Source: Desulfitibacter alkalitolerans DSM 16504
Lineage (GTDB): Bacteria > Bacillota > DSM-16504 > Desulfitibacterales > Desulfitibacteraceae
DNA: 56,890 bases
Direction of reading: 5' to 3'
Assembly: GCF_000620305.1 (NCBI RefSeq)
Contig: NZ_KK211105.1
Location: forward strand, 190,812 to 247,701
The notes under the pieces are model-generated. The model saw only the letters and a program-made list of their open reading frames with translations. It ran no database searches and was not told the origin of the DNA. This document shows, piece after piece, positions 36,001 through 43,946 of the stretch (the first letter of the stretch is position 1; each line of letters opens with the position of its first letter). Both the position numbers and the translations under genes were made by a program.

Positions 36001-37755
36001 ATGAAGCTAGGTGAAAGTATCATTAAAGGTTTAAGTGAAGCAGTTGAAAATGAAGAATTAAAAGAATATGATTCCATAGAAGCAAAACAATATATTACCC
36101 GGCGCATGGGAGGCAGGCCGGAAACTGAAGATTTATCCATGAACCTGGCGGAAGCAGTGAGCCAGGCAATTGATTGTGCAGAGGACTTTTTTGAGAAGAT
36201 GGATAACGAACAAAGAAGCTATAGCAGTGATGACGAATTGGAGTATATCATGGAAAAAACCGGTTTGGGACAAGGATTTCTTGAGCTGCTCCTCTGGTAT
36301 AAAATGTGCTATGAGATGGAACTGGATATATGGGAGCATGTAGAAAATTGCCTTACTTGTGGCGGTGGACCATTATATGAAAAAGAAATCCCCGGAGAAG
36401 ACTTTACCAGCAAAATTGTTTGCCGGGAATGTGGGGAAGAAATGATATCTGGAGAATATGGCGATTTGGAATTATTAAATCAGGAACTATTGTGTAATGA
36501 AGAAACAAAGAAAGAAAATGCAGAGAAATTTACAATAGACAATGATGACAACCTGGCTATCGTCAAAGATTTTGACCATTTTTGCCGGTTTATCGATGAT
36601 AATAAGCCGCTGTTATCTAAAAAGAAAGAAGTACTGGGTAAAAAAGATGCTTTTAACTTGAACTCCCAGCTGCATTTTAAAAGAGAAGTGGCTGCTCCTA
36701 CTTACCAGCAAGAGCACTACTACGCGCTGGACTTGTTGTATCACCTGGCCCTTGCAGGCAACTTGTACAGGAAAATCGTCGATGACTCGGGCAAAAAAAA
36801 CCTGGAACGAACAGAGGGGTTGGACAGCTATGAGTGGTTAAACGATTATGAAAAGTATGTTTTTCTCCTAAAAACCTACTGGTGTGATTACGATTTAGAG
36901 AAATCGTACCATGATTTTTCATTACATGACTTGATAAATTTAGTCCGTAACTTGCTCATTATTTTTGCAAAGTCGAATCCTGGGGAAAGAATAGAATATG
37001 ACAACTACGATAAATCTAAGTATATTTGCAACTGTTTCTCTTTTGATTTTAAAATTGTCGTCAGGTTTTCTTGTTTTGGATTTTGTACTTTTGAGTGGGC
37101 TGAAGAAGCTAAAAACAGCTATGACCTTATGATAAAGACAATCATTCCTACCGAGTTGGGTCGGAAAATTAGCCATGTTCTGGTAATGGAAGGGATGCCC
37201 TACTATAAACATACCAAGAGTTTTTCGCATTTTCTGGATATTGAATCAACTAAAAAGAAAATAGAAAACGAACCTGCATTTTACCACCTCCTAGCCGGTC
37301 TGTTTCCGCAAGGTGCCGTGCAAAAAACGGTGTCGGAAGCTCGCAGGAAAAAAACTGCTGGTGCATATATGTTCAAGGTGGCTCTGACGAAGAAGATTTG
37401 GCGAAAAATCAAAATATCCTCTCAAAGCACCTTGGAAGATTTGCACCTGGCTATTCAGGATGCTTTTCAATTTGACAACGATCATCTATATGCTTTTTAC
37501 CTCAATGAGGGTAAACGTCCTGTCAGTGGAGTAAACAGCATGGGATATGAAAATGGGCCTTTTACCGACGAGGTTATTCTGGAAGATTGCCACTTCTATC
37601 CCGGAGAACAATTTTCCTATCTGTTTGACTTTGGCGATATGTGGAAATTCAAGATATCTCTCCTTGAAATTGATGAAACCGGACCAGTTCCATTAAAGCC
37701 TGAGATAATCGAGTCTAAAGGAGAGGGGCCAGAACAATACGCGTGGTATGATTAA
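36001..37755 (+). CDS. pRiA4b ORF-3-like family protein with zinc-knuckle region
   Basis: This is a 584-residue protein. The last 120 residues match the plasmid pRiA4b ORF-3 domain: FKVALTKKIWRKIKISSQST, then LHLAIQDAFQFDNDHLYAF, then FSYLFDFGDMWKFKISLLEI. A CLTCGG...CRECGEE pair near residues 118-145 probably binds zinc. The middle part is helical and unassigned. Function is unknown; members occur on plasmids and in accessory regions. ATG 36001 follows GGAAGGGAAGTG; an upstream GTG at 35947 lies in the PIN relic region and was not used. Confidence 0.75.
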   Translation: MKLGESIIKGLSEAVENEELKEYDSIEAKQYITRRMGGRPETEDLSMNLAEAVSQAIDCAEDFFEKMDNEQRSYSSDDELEYIMEKTGLGQGFLELLLWYKMCYEMELDIWEHVENCLTCGGGPLYEKEIPGEDFTSKIVCRECGEEMISGEYGDLELLNQELLCNEETKKENAEKFTIDNDDNLAIVKDFDHFCRFIDDNKPLLSKKKEVLGKKDAFNLNSQLHFKREVAAPTYQQEHYYALDLLYHLALAGNLYRKIVDDSGKKNLERTEGLDSYEWLNDYEKYVFLLKTYWCDYDLEKSYHDFSLHDLINLVRNLLIIFAKSNPGERIEYDNYDKSKYICNCFSFDFKIVVRFSCFGFCTFEWAEEAKNSYDLMIKTIIPTELGRKISHVLVMEGMPYYKHTKSFSHFLDIESTKKKIENEPAFYHLLAGLFPQGAVQKTVSEARRKKTAGAYMFKVALTKKIWRKIKISSQSTLEDLHLAIQDAFQFDNDHLYAFYLNEGKRPVSGVNSMGYENGPFTDEVILEDCHFYPGEQFSYLFDFGDMWKFKISLLEIDETGPVPLKPEIIESKGEGPEQYAWYD

Positions 37756-38055
37756 TTACATTGTCGGGCATCTGAATGATGAAAGTTCTTTTACAATGGC
37801 TATAGTTATTGAATTTTTTTTATGAATACTCAGAAGATGTTACTTGATAACATAGTGATCACAAATAATGTTGAAGAATTTGAATTTTTTTGAAAAAGGG
37901 AGTTCCCTTTATTAAAGAAATAGTGACCTAGCAGGATTTTCCACATGTAAGAAGAATAGGAGATGAAACAGAAGTTTATTAAAGAATAACAAGAAGTGCA
38001 AACGATGTGGAATATTGCTACATAGATAAAATTATTAGCTAAGGAAGTGTGATCC
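37756..38055. other. Intergenic region with a relic of a DUF6904 3' end
   Basis: Positions 37823-37860 match 34 of 38 bases with 35238-35275, the end of the DUF6904-like gene. In the same frame the relic reads EYSEDVT and then TGA, where the intact gene has a TGG tryptophan codon and then TAA. The rest of this 300-base stretch contains short open fragments interrupted by stops, with nothing I can assign. Confidence 0.55.
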
Positions 38056-39117
38056 ATGAGGAATAGAAAAGATTTGTTTATAGCTTCCCTGCTGGGTGGA
38101 GCAATTGGAGATGCTCTTGGTTATAGTGTTGAGTTCATGTGCTTGGCCGAAATAAAATCTAAATTTGGAGAGCAGGGGATAACTGATTTACAAATAAACC
38201 AAGCAATTGGTAAGGCAATTATTTCTGATGATACACAGATGACATTATTTACTGCGGATGGGTTAATGTGGGCATATGATCGCTGTAGTCAGAGAGGAAT
38301 TGGTTCTTATGCAGGAAATGGAGTATACCAATCATATCTTAGATGGTACTACACTCAAACCAGAAAAATGCCTACTGAAGATGATATGTTTTGGCTCAGA
38401 CGACACCCACATGAAGAAATAGATAGTATCCTTGACTATAAGCAGTTGTTTTATCAAAGGGCACCAGGAAATACCTGTTTAACAGCACTTAGTAGCGGTC
38501 AAATGGGGACAATAGAACAGCCTATTAATAACAGCAAAGGCTGTGGAGGAGTAATGCGAGCTGCACCAGTAGGGTTATTTCTACATAGAGATTCAGAACA
38601 TGCATTTAGGATTGGTGCTGAGACTGCGTCAATTACCCACGGTCATCCTACTGGCTATCTCTCGGCTGGAGTACTTGCAGCATTAATTGCAGAGCTAATT
38701 AATGGAAAGAGCATAATTGAAAGTGCAATGTCGGCCATAAAAATATTAAAGAGTTATACTAATCATCAAGAGACATTAAGTGCAATGGAGAATGCCATTA
38801 CACTTTCTAATGACAGTACAAACACCGAAATGGCAATAGAAAAACTTGGCGAGGGTTGGATTGCAGAGGAGGCAATAGCCATCGCTTTGTATTGTGCATT
38901 GAAAAAATCTGACTTCCAGAAAGCACTAATTATGGCTGTAAATCATGATGGTGATAGTGACTCAACAGGATCTATTTGTGGCAATATTCTAGGGGCGTAT
39001 TATGGAATGGAAGTTATACCAAAAGAATGGATAGAAAATATTGAACTCCAGGACTTGATTGTAGATATGAGTAGTAAACTTTTTAATATGTCGGAAAAAG
39101 CTTTTAACCGTGAATAG
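38056..39117 (+). CDS. ADP-ribosylglycohydrolase family protein
   Basis: This 353-residue all-helical ARH/DraG-fold enzyme removes ADP-ribose from proteins or nucleic acid. Dinuclear metal-site motifs are visible: GGAIGDALGYSVEF near residue 14, ISDDTQMTLFTADGL near 56, GCGGVMRAAPVGLF near 163, ITHGHPTG near 193, and NHDGDSDSTGSICGNILGA near 295. It has the normal size and is intact, with an AAGGAAG ribosome binding site. It could be a repair enzyme, an immunity factor against an ADP-ribosylating toxin, or a counter-defence gene. No ADP-ribosyltransferase is seen nearby. Confidence 0.88.
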   Translation: MRNRKDLFIASLLGGAIGDALGYSVEFMCLAEIKSKFGEQGITDLQINQAIGKAIISDDTQMTLFTADGLMWAYDRCSQRGIGSYAGNGVYQSYLRWYYTQTRKMPTEDDMFWLRRHPHEEIDSILDYKQLFYQRAPGNTCLTALSSGQMGTIEQPINNSKGCGGVMRAAPVGLFLHRDSEHAFRIGAETASITHGHPTGYLSAGVLAALIAELINGKSIIESAMSAIKILKSYTNHQETLSAMENAITLSNDSTNTEMAIEKLGEGWIAEEAIAIALYCALKKSDFQKALIMAVNHDGDSDSTGSICGNILGAYYGMEVIPKEWIENIELQDLIVDMSSKLFNMSEKAFNRE

Positions 39118-39121
39118 GTAA

Positions 39122-39226
39122 ATTTACTTTGAGAATGCAATTCCTACGATCTATAGAGGTCAAAGATGTATAATAGCAGGCGATGATAAACAGTTAAGAC
39201 CAAGTTCTACCTTAGTAATTTGCTGA
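39122..39226 (+). pseudogene. Sliver of a DNA2/NAM7-like SF1 helicase
   Basis: Straight after the ADP-ribosylglycohydrolase stop, one frame reads IYFENAIPTIYRGQRCIIAG and then DDKQLRPSS before a TGA. This is motif II-III of SF1 helicases of the AAA_11/AAA_12 kind (E.AIP.I.RG..VI.AGDDKQLPPT). Nothing else of that gene remains. Bases 39227-39364 show no further feature. Confidence 0.6.
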
Positions 39227-39364
39227 GTTTTGGTAAAAGCGAAGTTGCTCATGAACTTGTAGGATGTAGAGTATTACGATTGATCCTATAAAAGGGCAGC
39301 AGTTAAGTTAAATATATTAAGGGGACACCTCTACCTTTGCGGTTTGATTTTTGGGAGTAATTTT

Positions 39365-39946
39365 TTAAGAATTCCGGACAACAAGGACTTCATCGGACTT
39401 AGCACAACAACTATCGATGCATGCCACAACAAAAACACGACCCAGAGTACCTGGGGGTACCTGCCATAGAATCTCAGCAACTCCAGAAACAGCACTGGGA
39501 CAATCTATACCGATGAGACTGGCAAGTTCACAGGTTTCAGTACCAGTAGGCTCGAGGAAAAAGAAGGCTCGGGAAACAGGACGATTGAATGTAGGCCGAA
39601 TAATTACTCGAGCACTGAGCTGGACAGCTCCGTCAACTACAGGCAGTGGTTGACCATCTTCTGTCAAGAAACTTAGTGTAAGTACACGGAGATCGCAAAC
39701 AGGTTTGGGTTTAGGCGTACCAGCAGGGATGCATATTAATTGACCCACAAAAATAAGATCTCGGTTTACAATCTGTGGGTTCGCGTCAAGAATATCTTCA
39801 GCTGTTACTCCGAATTTGTGAGCAATACTAAAGATTGTCTGGGTAGGCTTTATCTTATAAAGCTGACCGTAACATTTTTTGGGCGGTTGCGGGATTTGGT
39901 CATCTCTTACAGGATGTTTCGTGCGTGTAAACTTATCATTACCCAA
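39365..39946 (-). CDS. LysM domain protein
   Basis: One LysM module lies near residues 30-80 (YKIKPTQTIFSIAHKFGVTA...DILDANPQI...GQLICIPAG) and binds peptidoglycan-type glycans. It is followed by a beta-rich domain of about 110 residues ending in a cysteine-containing segment (CIDSCCAKSDEVLVV). There is no signal peptide, as in many LysM proteins of spore coats, so a spore-surface role is possible. The start is uncertain. ATG 39953-39955 directly abuts AAGGAG with no spacer, while TTG 39944-39946 lies 8 bases after it, so the TTG is preferred here. Confidence 0.78.
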   Translation of the reverse strand: MGNDKFTRTKHPVRDDQIPQPPKKCYGQLYKIKPTQTIFSIAHKFGVTAEDILDANPQIVNRDLIFVGQLICIPAGTPKPKPVCDLRVLTLSFLTEDGQPLPVVDGAVQLSARVIIRPTFNRPVSRAFFFLEPTGTETCELASLIGIDCPSAVSGVAEILWQVPPGTLGRVFVVACIDSCCAKSDEVLVVRNS

Positions 39947-40037
39947 AGGTATCATCTCCTTACAAAATGCTTACTACATTGTATGTTAAAATATGTTAAT
40001 AGTTGAATAAAAAAGATAACACCAACACAGACACACT

Positions 40038-41453
40038 TTAGCTTCCTTTTTTAAACTGAAGAATTACTTCTGTCCCTTTTCCTTTTTGGGTATTAACTGT
40101 TAAAGACCCTCCTAATCGTTCAGTTCTATAGTGCATATTTGTTAATCCTTTTCTATTAGAAAGGCCGTTTTTCAAATACTCTTTAGGGTCATAACCAATA
40201 CCATTGTCAATTATTCTAATAGTTATTTTGTTACCAGTCCCTTCCTCAAGGATAATCTTTACTTTTGAAGCTTTTGCATGCTTTATAACATTAAACAAGG
40301 CTTCCTGGACTATATGAAAAACGTTATTTTCTTGTGCTTGTTGTAAATAAAGCACCTCTTTTGTTTCATCTATCAGGTCAATATTGATCATGGAAATACT
40401 ACGAAACTCATGAATTAGATTTGTTAATAAATGCTGTAAACTACCCTCAGTTTCTTTGTCTAAATCTACAATATAGCTTCTAAGCTCATTTAGAGCAGTA
40501 TTAAGCCTTTTCTTAACGGCTTCCAGCTGCTGATCTGCCTTTTCTAAATCTCCATGCTTAAGTGTATTTTGAATGGTTTCTATGCATAAACCTGCTGCAT
40601 AAATTGACTGAATAACACCATCGTGTAAATCAATAGAAAAACGTTTCCGTTCTTTCATAAGTACGCTAAGCTTTTCAGCTTCTTCTAAACGTCTATGCTG
40701 TTCCACATTAAAAATGTTTATTGTACGAATAATAGTATAGACCATTAATAAGCCTAAAACAGCCCTGATGTGTTGAACAGATATACCAGTTTGTTTTACG
40801 AAAGTAACAGAATTTAAAACAGTTCCTGGCCAAAAGTCTACGGGAAAGGTTATTAGACCTGAAAAAAAACCATAAGCAATAAATGTGACAGCGGCTCCCA
40901 AGCAATGGTAATAAGCTGATTTTAAATGTAACCTTTTTAATATAGGTAATTGAAGAATTAAGCCTATACTTACTAAAATAGACCCTGGAAGAACTAATAA
41001 ATATCTTGACCAGGCTATACTTTCAGCATTCCAAAGACGAAGATTATCTGTGGGAAAAATAATTAGATCTAATACTATAAATTTTGCAAACCATAAAATT
41101 GCAATTAATAGAGGCAAATATTTTAACTGAAAAAACTTGCCCCGAGAAGCAATTATTAGGTGAATTCCAAATAAAAAAAGGAAAGCAGCAGAAATTCCAA
41201 TAGTTAAAACATCAAGAACATGGAGTGTGAAAATATCTAACAGGGCAATGCCATAGATATGAAGTAGTTTTGCAACTTTACTCCACTCTGCAAGGGCCTG
41301 AAATAAGCCAAATAATGATAAAAACCAGAGTGGTTTAGCTAAAATAAAGCTGCTGTCTTTTCTGACCTGGGATGCAATTACAATAAACATTGTAAAGAAG
41401 GCTAGTCCGTAAAAAGAATATGTTATTATCATTTTATCAGTAAAAATCCCCAT
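40038..41453 (-). CDS. Membrane sensor histidine kinase, NarL/LiaS (HisKA_3) type
   Basis: This 471-residue kinase has about seven or eight hydrophobic segments in the first 260 residues. They are followed by the HisKA_3 phosphoacceptor (RKRFSIDLHDGVIQSIYAAG, His in DLHDG) and an HATPase domain with DNGIGYD and GKGTEVILQF. An integral-membrane sensor with a cytoplasmic kinase is the obvious reading; the signal is unknown. ATG 41453 was chosen because GGAGGAA lies just upstream; the frame extends 20 codons further. No response regulator lies next to it, so the partner must be encoded elsewhere. Confidence 0.87.
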   Translation of the reverse strand: MGIFTDKMIITYSFYGLAFFTMFIVIASQVRKDSSFILAKPLWFLSLFGLFQALAEWSKVAKLLHIYGIALLDIFTLHVLDVLTIGISAAFLFLFGIHLIIASRGKFFQLKYLPLLIAILWFAKFIVLDLIIFPTDNLRLWNAESIAWSRYLLVLPGSILVSIGLILQLPILKRLHLKSAYYHCLGAAVTFIAYGFFSGLITFPVDFWPGTVLNSVTFVKQTGISVQHIRAVLGLLMVYTIIRTINIFNVEQHRRLEEAEKLSVLMKERKRFSIDLHDGVIQSIYAAGLCIETIQNTLKHGDLEKADQQLEAVKKRLNTALNELRSYIVDLDKETEGSLQHLLTNLIHEFRSISMINIDLIDETKEVLYLQQAQENNVFHIVQEALFNVIKHAKASKVKIILEEGTGNKITIRIIDNGIGYDPKEYLKNGLSNRKGLTNMHYRTERLGGSLTVNTQKGKGTEVILQFKKGS

Positions 41454-41643
41454 TTTCTTCCTCCAGCAATATGATGTTTGTTTAATTATATTATTGATAT
41501 TATGAAAGTTCAATGAATTGTAAAATTATGATAGTGTTATGCTAAAGAAAAGAATGAGTACCATGCCAATCATGTTTAACCTTTATTGTTGCAAAAATAA
41601 GGGTTAAAAGATTAAAAATAGGTTAAAAATTTCATATTTTTCC

Positions 41644-41671
41644 TTTACAAATTACAAATACCTGATATTAT
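41644..41671 (+). promoter_or_regulatory. Promoter of the ydbC-like gene
   Basis: TTTACA at 41644-41649 and TATTAT at 41666-41671 are 16 bases apart, and the -10 has an upstream TG (TGATATTAT), making an extended -10. The site lies 40 bases before the ydbC-like start. Confidence 0.55.
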
Positions 41672-41711
41672 ATCTTTATAGAACATTTGTTCGTGAAAGG
41701 AGGTTGAAGTA

Positions 41712-41933
41712 ATGGCAGATTTTAAATTTGAAATCATTAAACACTTGGGTTCGTTATCAGAAAATGCAAAGGGATGGAAAAAAGAGCTAAATTTGATCAG
41801 TTGGAATGGCAGGGAGGCAAAATACGATATTCGAGAATGGGATCCTGAGCATGAAAAAATGGGAAAGGGAGTAACACTTTCTAAAGAAGAGATAAATCAA
41901 TTAAAAAATATATTGTCAGATTTAAAGAACTAG
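41712..41933 (+). CDS. YdbC-like PC4-fold nucleic-acid-binding protein
   Basis: This 73-residue protein matches the YdbC/PC4 family over its whole length: KFEIIKHLGSLSENAKGWKK, then LNLISWNGREAKYDIREWDP and GVTLSKEEINQLKNIL. Family members bind single-stranded DNA as dimers. It has a strong GAAAGGAGG ribosome binding site, its own promoter and its own terminator, so it is a single-gene unit. Confidence 0.87.
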   Translation: MADFKFEIIKHLGSLSENAKGWKKELNLISWNGREAKYDIREWDPEHEKMGKGVTLSKEEINQLKNILSDLKN

Positions 41934-41968
41934 TTCTCAATCATGCTAGTTAAAATTATAACGGTAAA

Positions 41969-41998
41969 TCCTCCTATTTAATAGGAGGAATTTTTTTT
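41969..41998 (+). terminator. Intrinsic terminator of the ydbC-like gene
   Basis: The arms TCCTCCTAT (41969-41977) and ATAGGAGGA (41981-41989) form a perfect 9-bp stem with a TTA loop, followed by eight T residues at 41991-41998. Confidence 0.85.
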
Positions 41999-42479
41999 AT
42001 CTGTTAAGGAACTTTTCCTTATAAATACTGAAATTATTTTTAAATTCATGGTTTTCCTGCATAAAGCTTACCAATGCTGAAATTACCTCAAAGGTATTAT
42101 AGCTTATATAATGCTCCATGGTTTCAACATCCTTTTGAAGGTTGTCATTAGCTCCAATCAGGTTTAAAAATTCCTTAAGGGTATTATGCCTCTCTAAAAA
42201 AAACTTTCCCAGTTTTTTACCCTCATCTGTGAGATGGATCATACCATATTTTTCATAATTTAATAGAGCTTTTTCATTTAGCTTTTGAATCATTTTTGTA
42301 ACTGAAGGAGGCTGCACATTAAGCTTATCTGCAAGCTCATTTACCCTTGTATATCCAATGTCATGGCTTAGTCTATAAATCATCTCTAAATAATCCTCCA
42401 TGCTAGGAGTTAATGCATTTTCTCCTGCACTGATTTCATAGCCACGAGCAGTATAAAACTCTTCATTTTTCTTATTCAT
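41997..42479 (-). CDS. MntR/DtxR-family metal-dependent transcriptional regulator
   Basis: This 160-residue protein has an N-terminal winged helix (YTRVNELADKLNVQPPSVTK) and a helical dimerisation domain. Metal ligands expected from MntR are present: SMEDYLEMIY, HNTLKEF, and ETMEHYIS (the ExxEH pair). It has no SH3-like C-terminal domain, so it resembles MntR more than DtxR. The start used has GGAGG 6 bases upstream; an in-frame ATG four codons earlier overlaps that site. The likely target is manganese or iron transport, but no transporter gene is in the window. Confidence 0.83.
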   Translation of the reverse strand: MNKKNEEFYTARGYEISAGENALTPSMEDYLEMIYRLSHDIGYTRVNELADKLNVQPPSVTKMIQKLNEKALLNYEKYGMIHLTDEGKKLGKFFLERHNTLKEFLNLIGANDNLQKDVETMEHYISYNTFEVISALVSFMQENHEFKNNFSIYKEKFLNR

Positions 42480-42528
42480 TTTATCCTCCAAAACAGTTTT
42501 CTTACATTTGTTTTATTCGAAAAAATTG

Positions 42529-42542
42529 TTAGTCAGAACTAA
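42529..42542. promoter_or_regulatory. Candidate operator of the MntR/DtxR-like regulator
   Basis: TTAGTCAGAACTAA is an inverted repeat with TTAGT/ACTAA arms, 50 bases upstream of the regulator start in the divergent intergenic region. Position and arm sequence suggest autoregulation; this is inferred. Confidence 0.4.
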
Positions 42543-42748
42543 AAATTTTAGCTTTGTGTCTGCAATTTCTGCCATTATTAAATTATTAAAATAATAAAAT
42601 TGTTTGTCATATCAATGATTTACTGGAATAACCATAGCATTTTTTTTTCATGTTTAGAACTTTACCACAACTAATGAAAAATCTTCATACATATTGGCTA
42701 AAAAATCATGGGTATATTAGTAATGAAAAGAAAAGTGAGGTTATTAAA

Positions 42749-43936
42749 ATGACTACATTTAAAGTAATGCATATTTTGCGTCCTGCTGAAGGCGGCATGA
42801 AAAACCATGTGGAAAATTTGCTAAAGCATGTCAACCAGGGTATTTATGAATCAGTACTGGTATGCCCAGCCACAGTTGCTGCAAAAATGGACACAGCATG
42901 CAAGGTTTATAATCTGGAGTTAACTGAAAATCTGACTCCTGGCAGAGATATAAAAGCTCTAAATAAACTGATGCACATTATTAACATGGAAAAACCAAAT
43001 ATTCTTCATACACATGGAACTAAGACTGGTGTGCTTGCAAGACTGGCAGCAAAAAGATTCGGTGGAACTCTTTGCACAGTTAGTACTATACACAATTTTG
43101 TTTATCAATTCCCAACATCCTGGTTGAAGGGCAAGCTATTTTCCTATTTCCAAAGACAGTTGATTCCACAGGCTGATCATTACATTGCAGTTTCCAAAGC
43201 TTTGGCAGACAATGTTTGTTTTCATGAAAGCATTCCAGCAGACAAGATGTCTGTTGTATACAATGGTGTTAATTTAAAGGACTTTGAAATGATGTTGGAC
43301 TGTAATGCTGCTAAGGAAGCGTTACATTTAGATATTAGGGAGCCAGTAGTTGGTGTGATAGCAAGGTTAATACCTCAAAAGGGAGTGCAGCACTTTTTAA
43401 AAATGGCTGACACAGTAAGTAAAAAGCTTCCAGGCTGTCAATTTCTTATAATAGGAAGCGGGCCACAACGGGATGCCCTAGTTGACCAGGCTTATGATAT
43501 GGGTATTGAAGCCCGTATAATATTTTGTGGTTATAGAAAAGATATACCTATGCTGCTTCCTATAATAAATGTTCTTGTAATTCCATCCTTAAGCGAAGGA
43601 CTGTCTATTACAGCCCTTGAGGCAATGGCGTCCAGAAGACCAATTGTTGCTTACAATACCGGAGGTCTTTCAGAATTGATAATCAACGAAGAAACAGGCC
43701 TTGTTGTTAAAAAAGGTGATATTAATGGATTATCCCGTAGTGTATTAGAGCTGTTAATTCACAGACAAAAGGCTGAAAGACTGGGGAACACGGCAAGGCA
43801 GATAGTTGAAGAAAGATTTACTTTAGATAAAATGATCAAGGATACTGAAAAGATTTACGAAAAGGTTTTATTATCAAAGGGTCTAAAAATAGCAGAAACT
43901 ATTGAAAAAGAAGCTGCTGCTAATTTAAACTATTGA
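42749..43936 (+). CDS. Family 4-type glycosyltransferase (GT-B fold)
   Basis: This 395-residue glycosyltransferase opens MTTFKVMHILRPAEGGMKNH, typical of GT4 enzymes. It has an EGLSITALEAMASRRPIVAY motif near the C-terminus, where the sugar nucleotide is bound, and a GGLSELI segment. It transfers a sugar from an activated donor, probably to a lipid or polysaccharide. ATG 42749 is preferred because GTGAGG precedes it; an earlier in-frame ATG at 42650 lacks a ribosome binding site. The next gene starts 10 bases downstream, so the two act together. Confidence 0.85.
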   Translation: MTTFKVMHILRPAEGGMKNHVENLLKHVNQGIYESVLVCPATVAAKMDTACKVYNLELTENLTPGRDIKALNKLMHIINMEKPNILHTHGTKTGVLARLAAKRFGGTLCTVSTIHNFVYQFPTSWLKGKLFSYFQRQLIPQADHYIAVSKALADNVCFHESIPADKMSVVYNGVNLKDFEMMLDCNAAKEALHLDIREPVVGVIARLIPQKGVQHFLKMADTVSKKLPGCQFLIIGSGPQRDALVDQAYDMGIEARIIFCGYRKDIPMLLPIINVLVIPSLSEGLSITALEAMASRRPIVAYNTGGLSELIINEETGLVVKKGDINGLSRSVLELLIHRQKAERLGNTARQIVEERFTLDKMIKDTEKIYEKVLLSKGLKIAETIEKEAAANLNY

Positions 43937-43946
43937 GGGGTTACAA

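Noticed and set aside
41997-42479. A ferric uptake (Fur) regulator
   Set aside because: The ExxEH pattern and the N-terminal SMEDYLEMIY helix are those of MntR/DtxR; no Fur HHDH motif is present.
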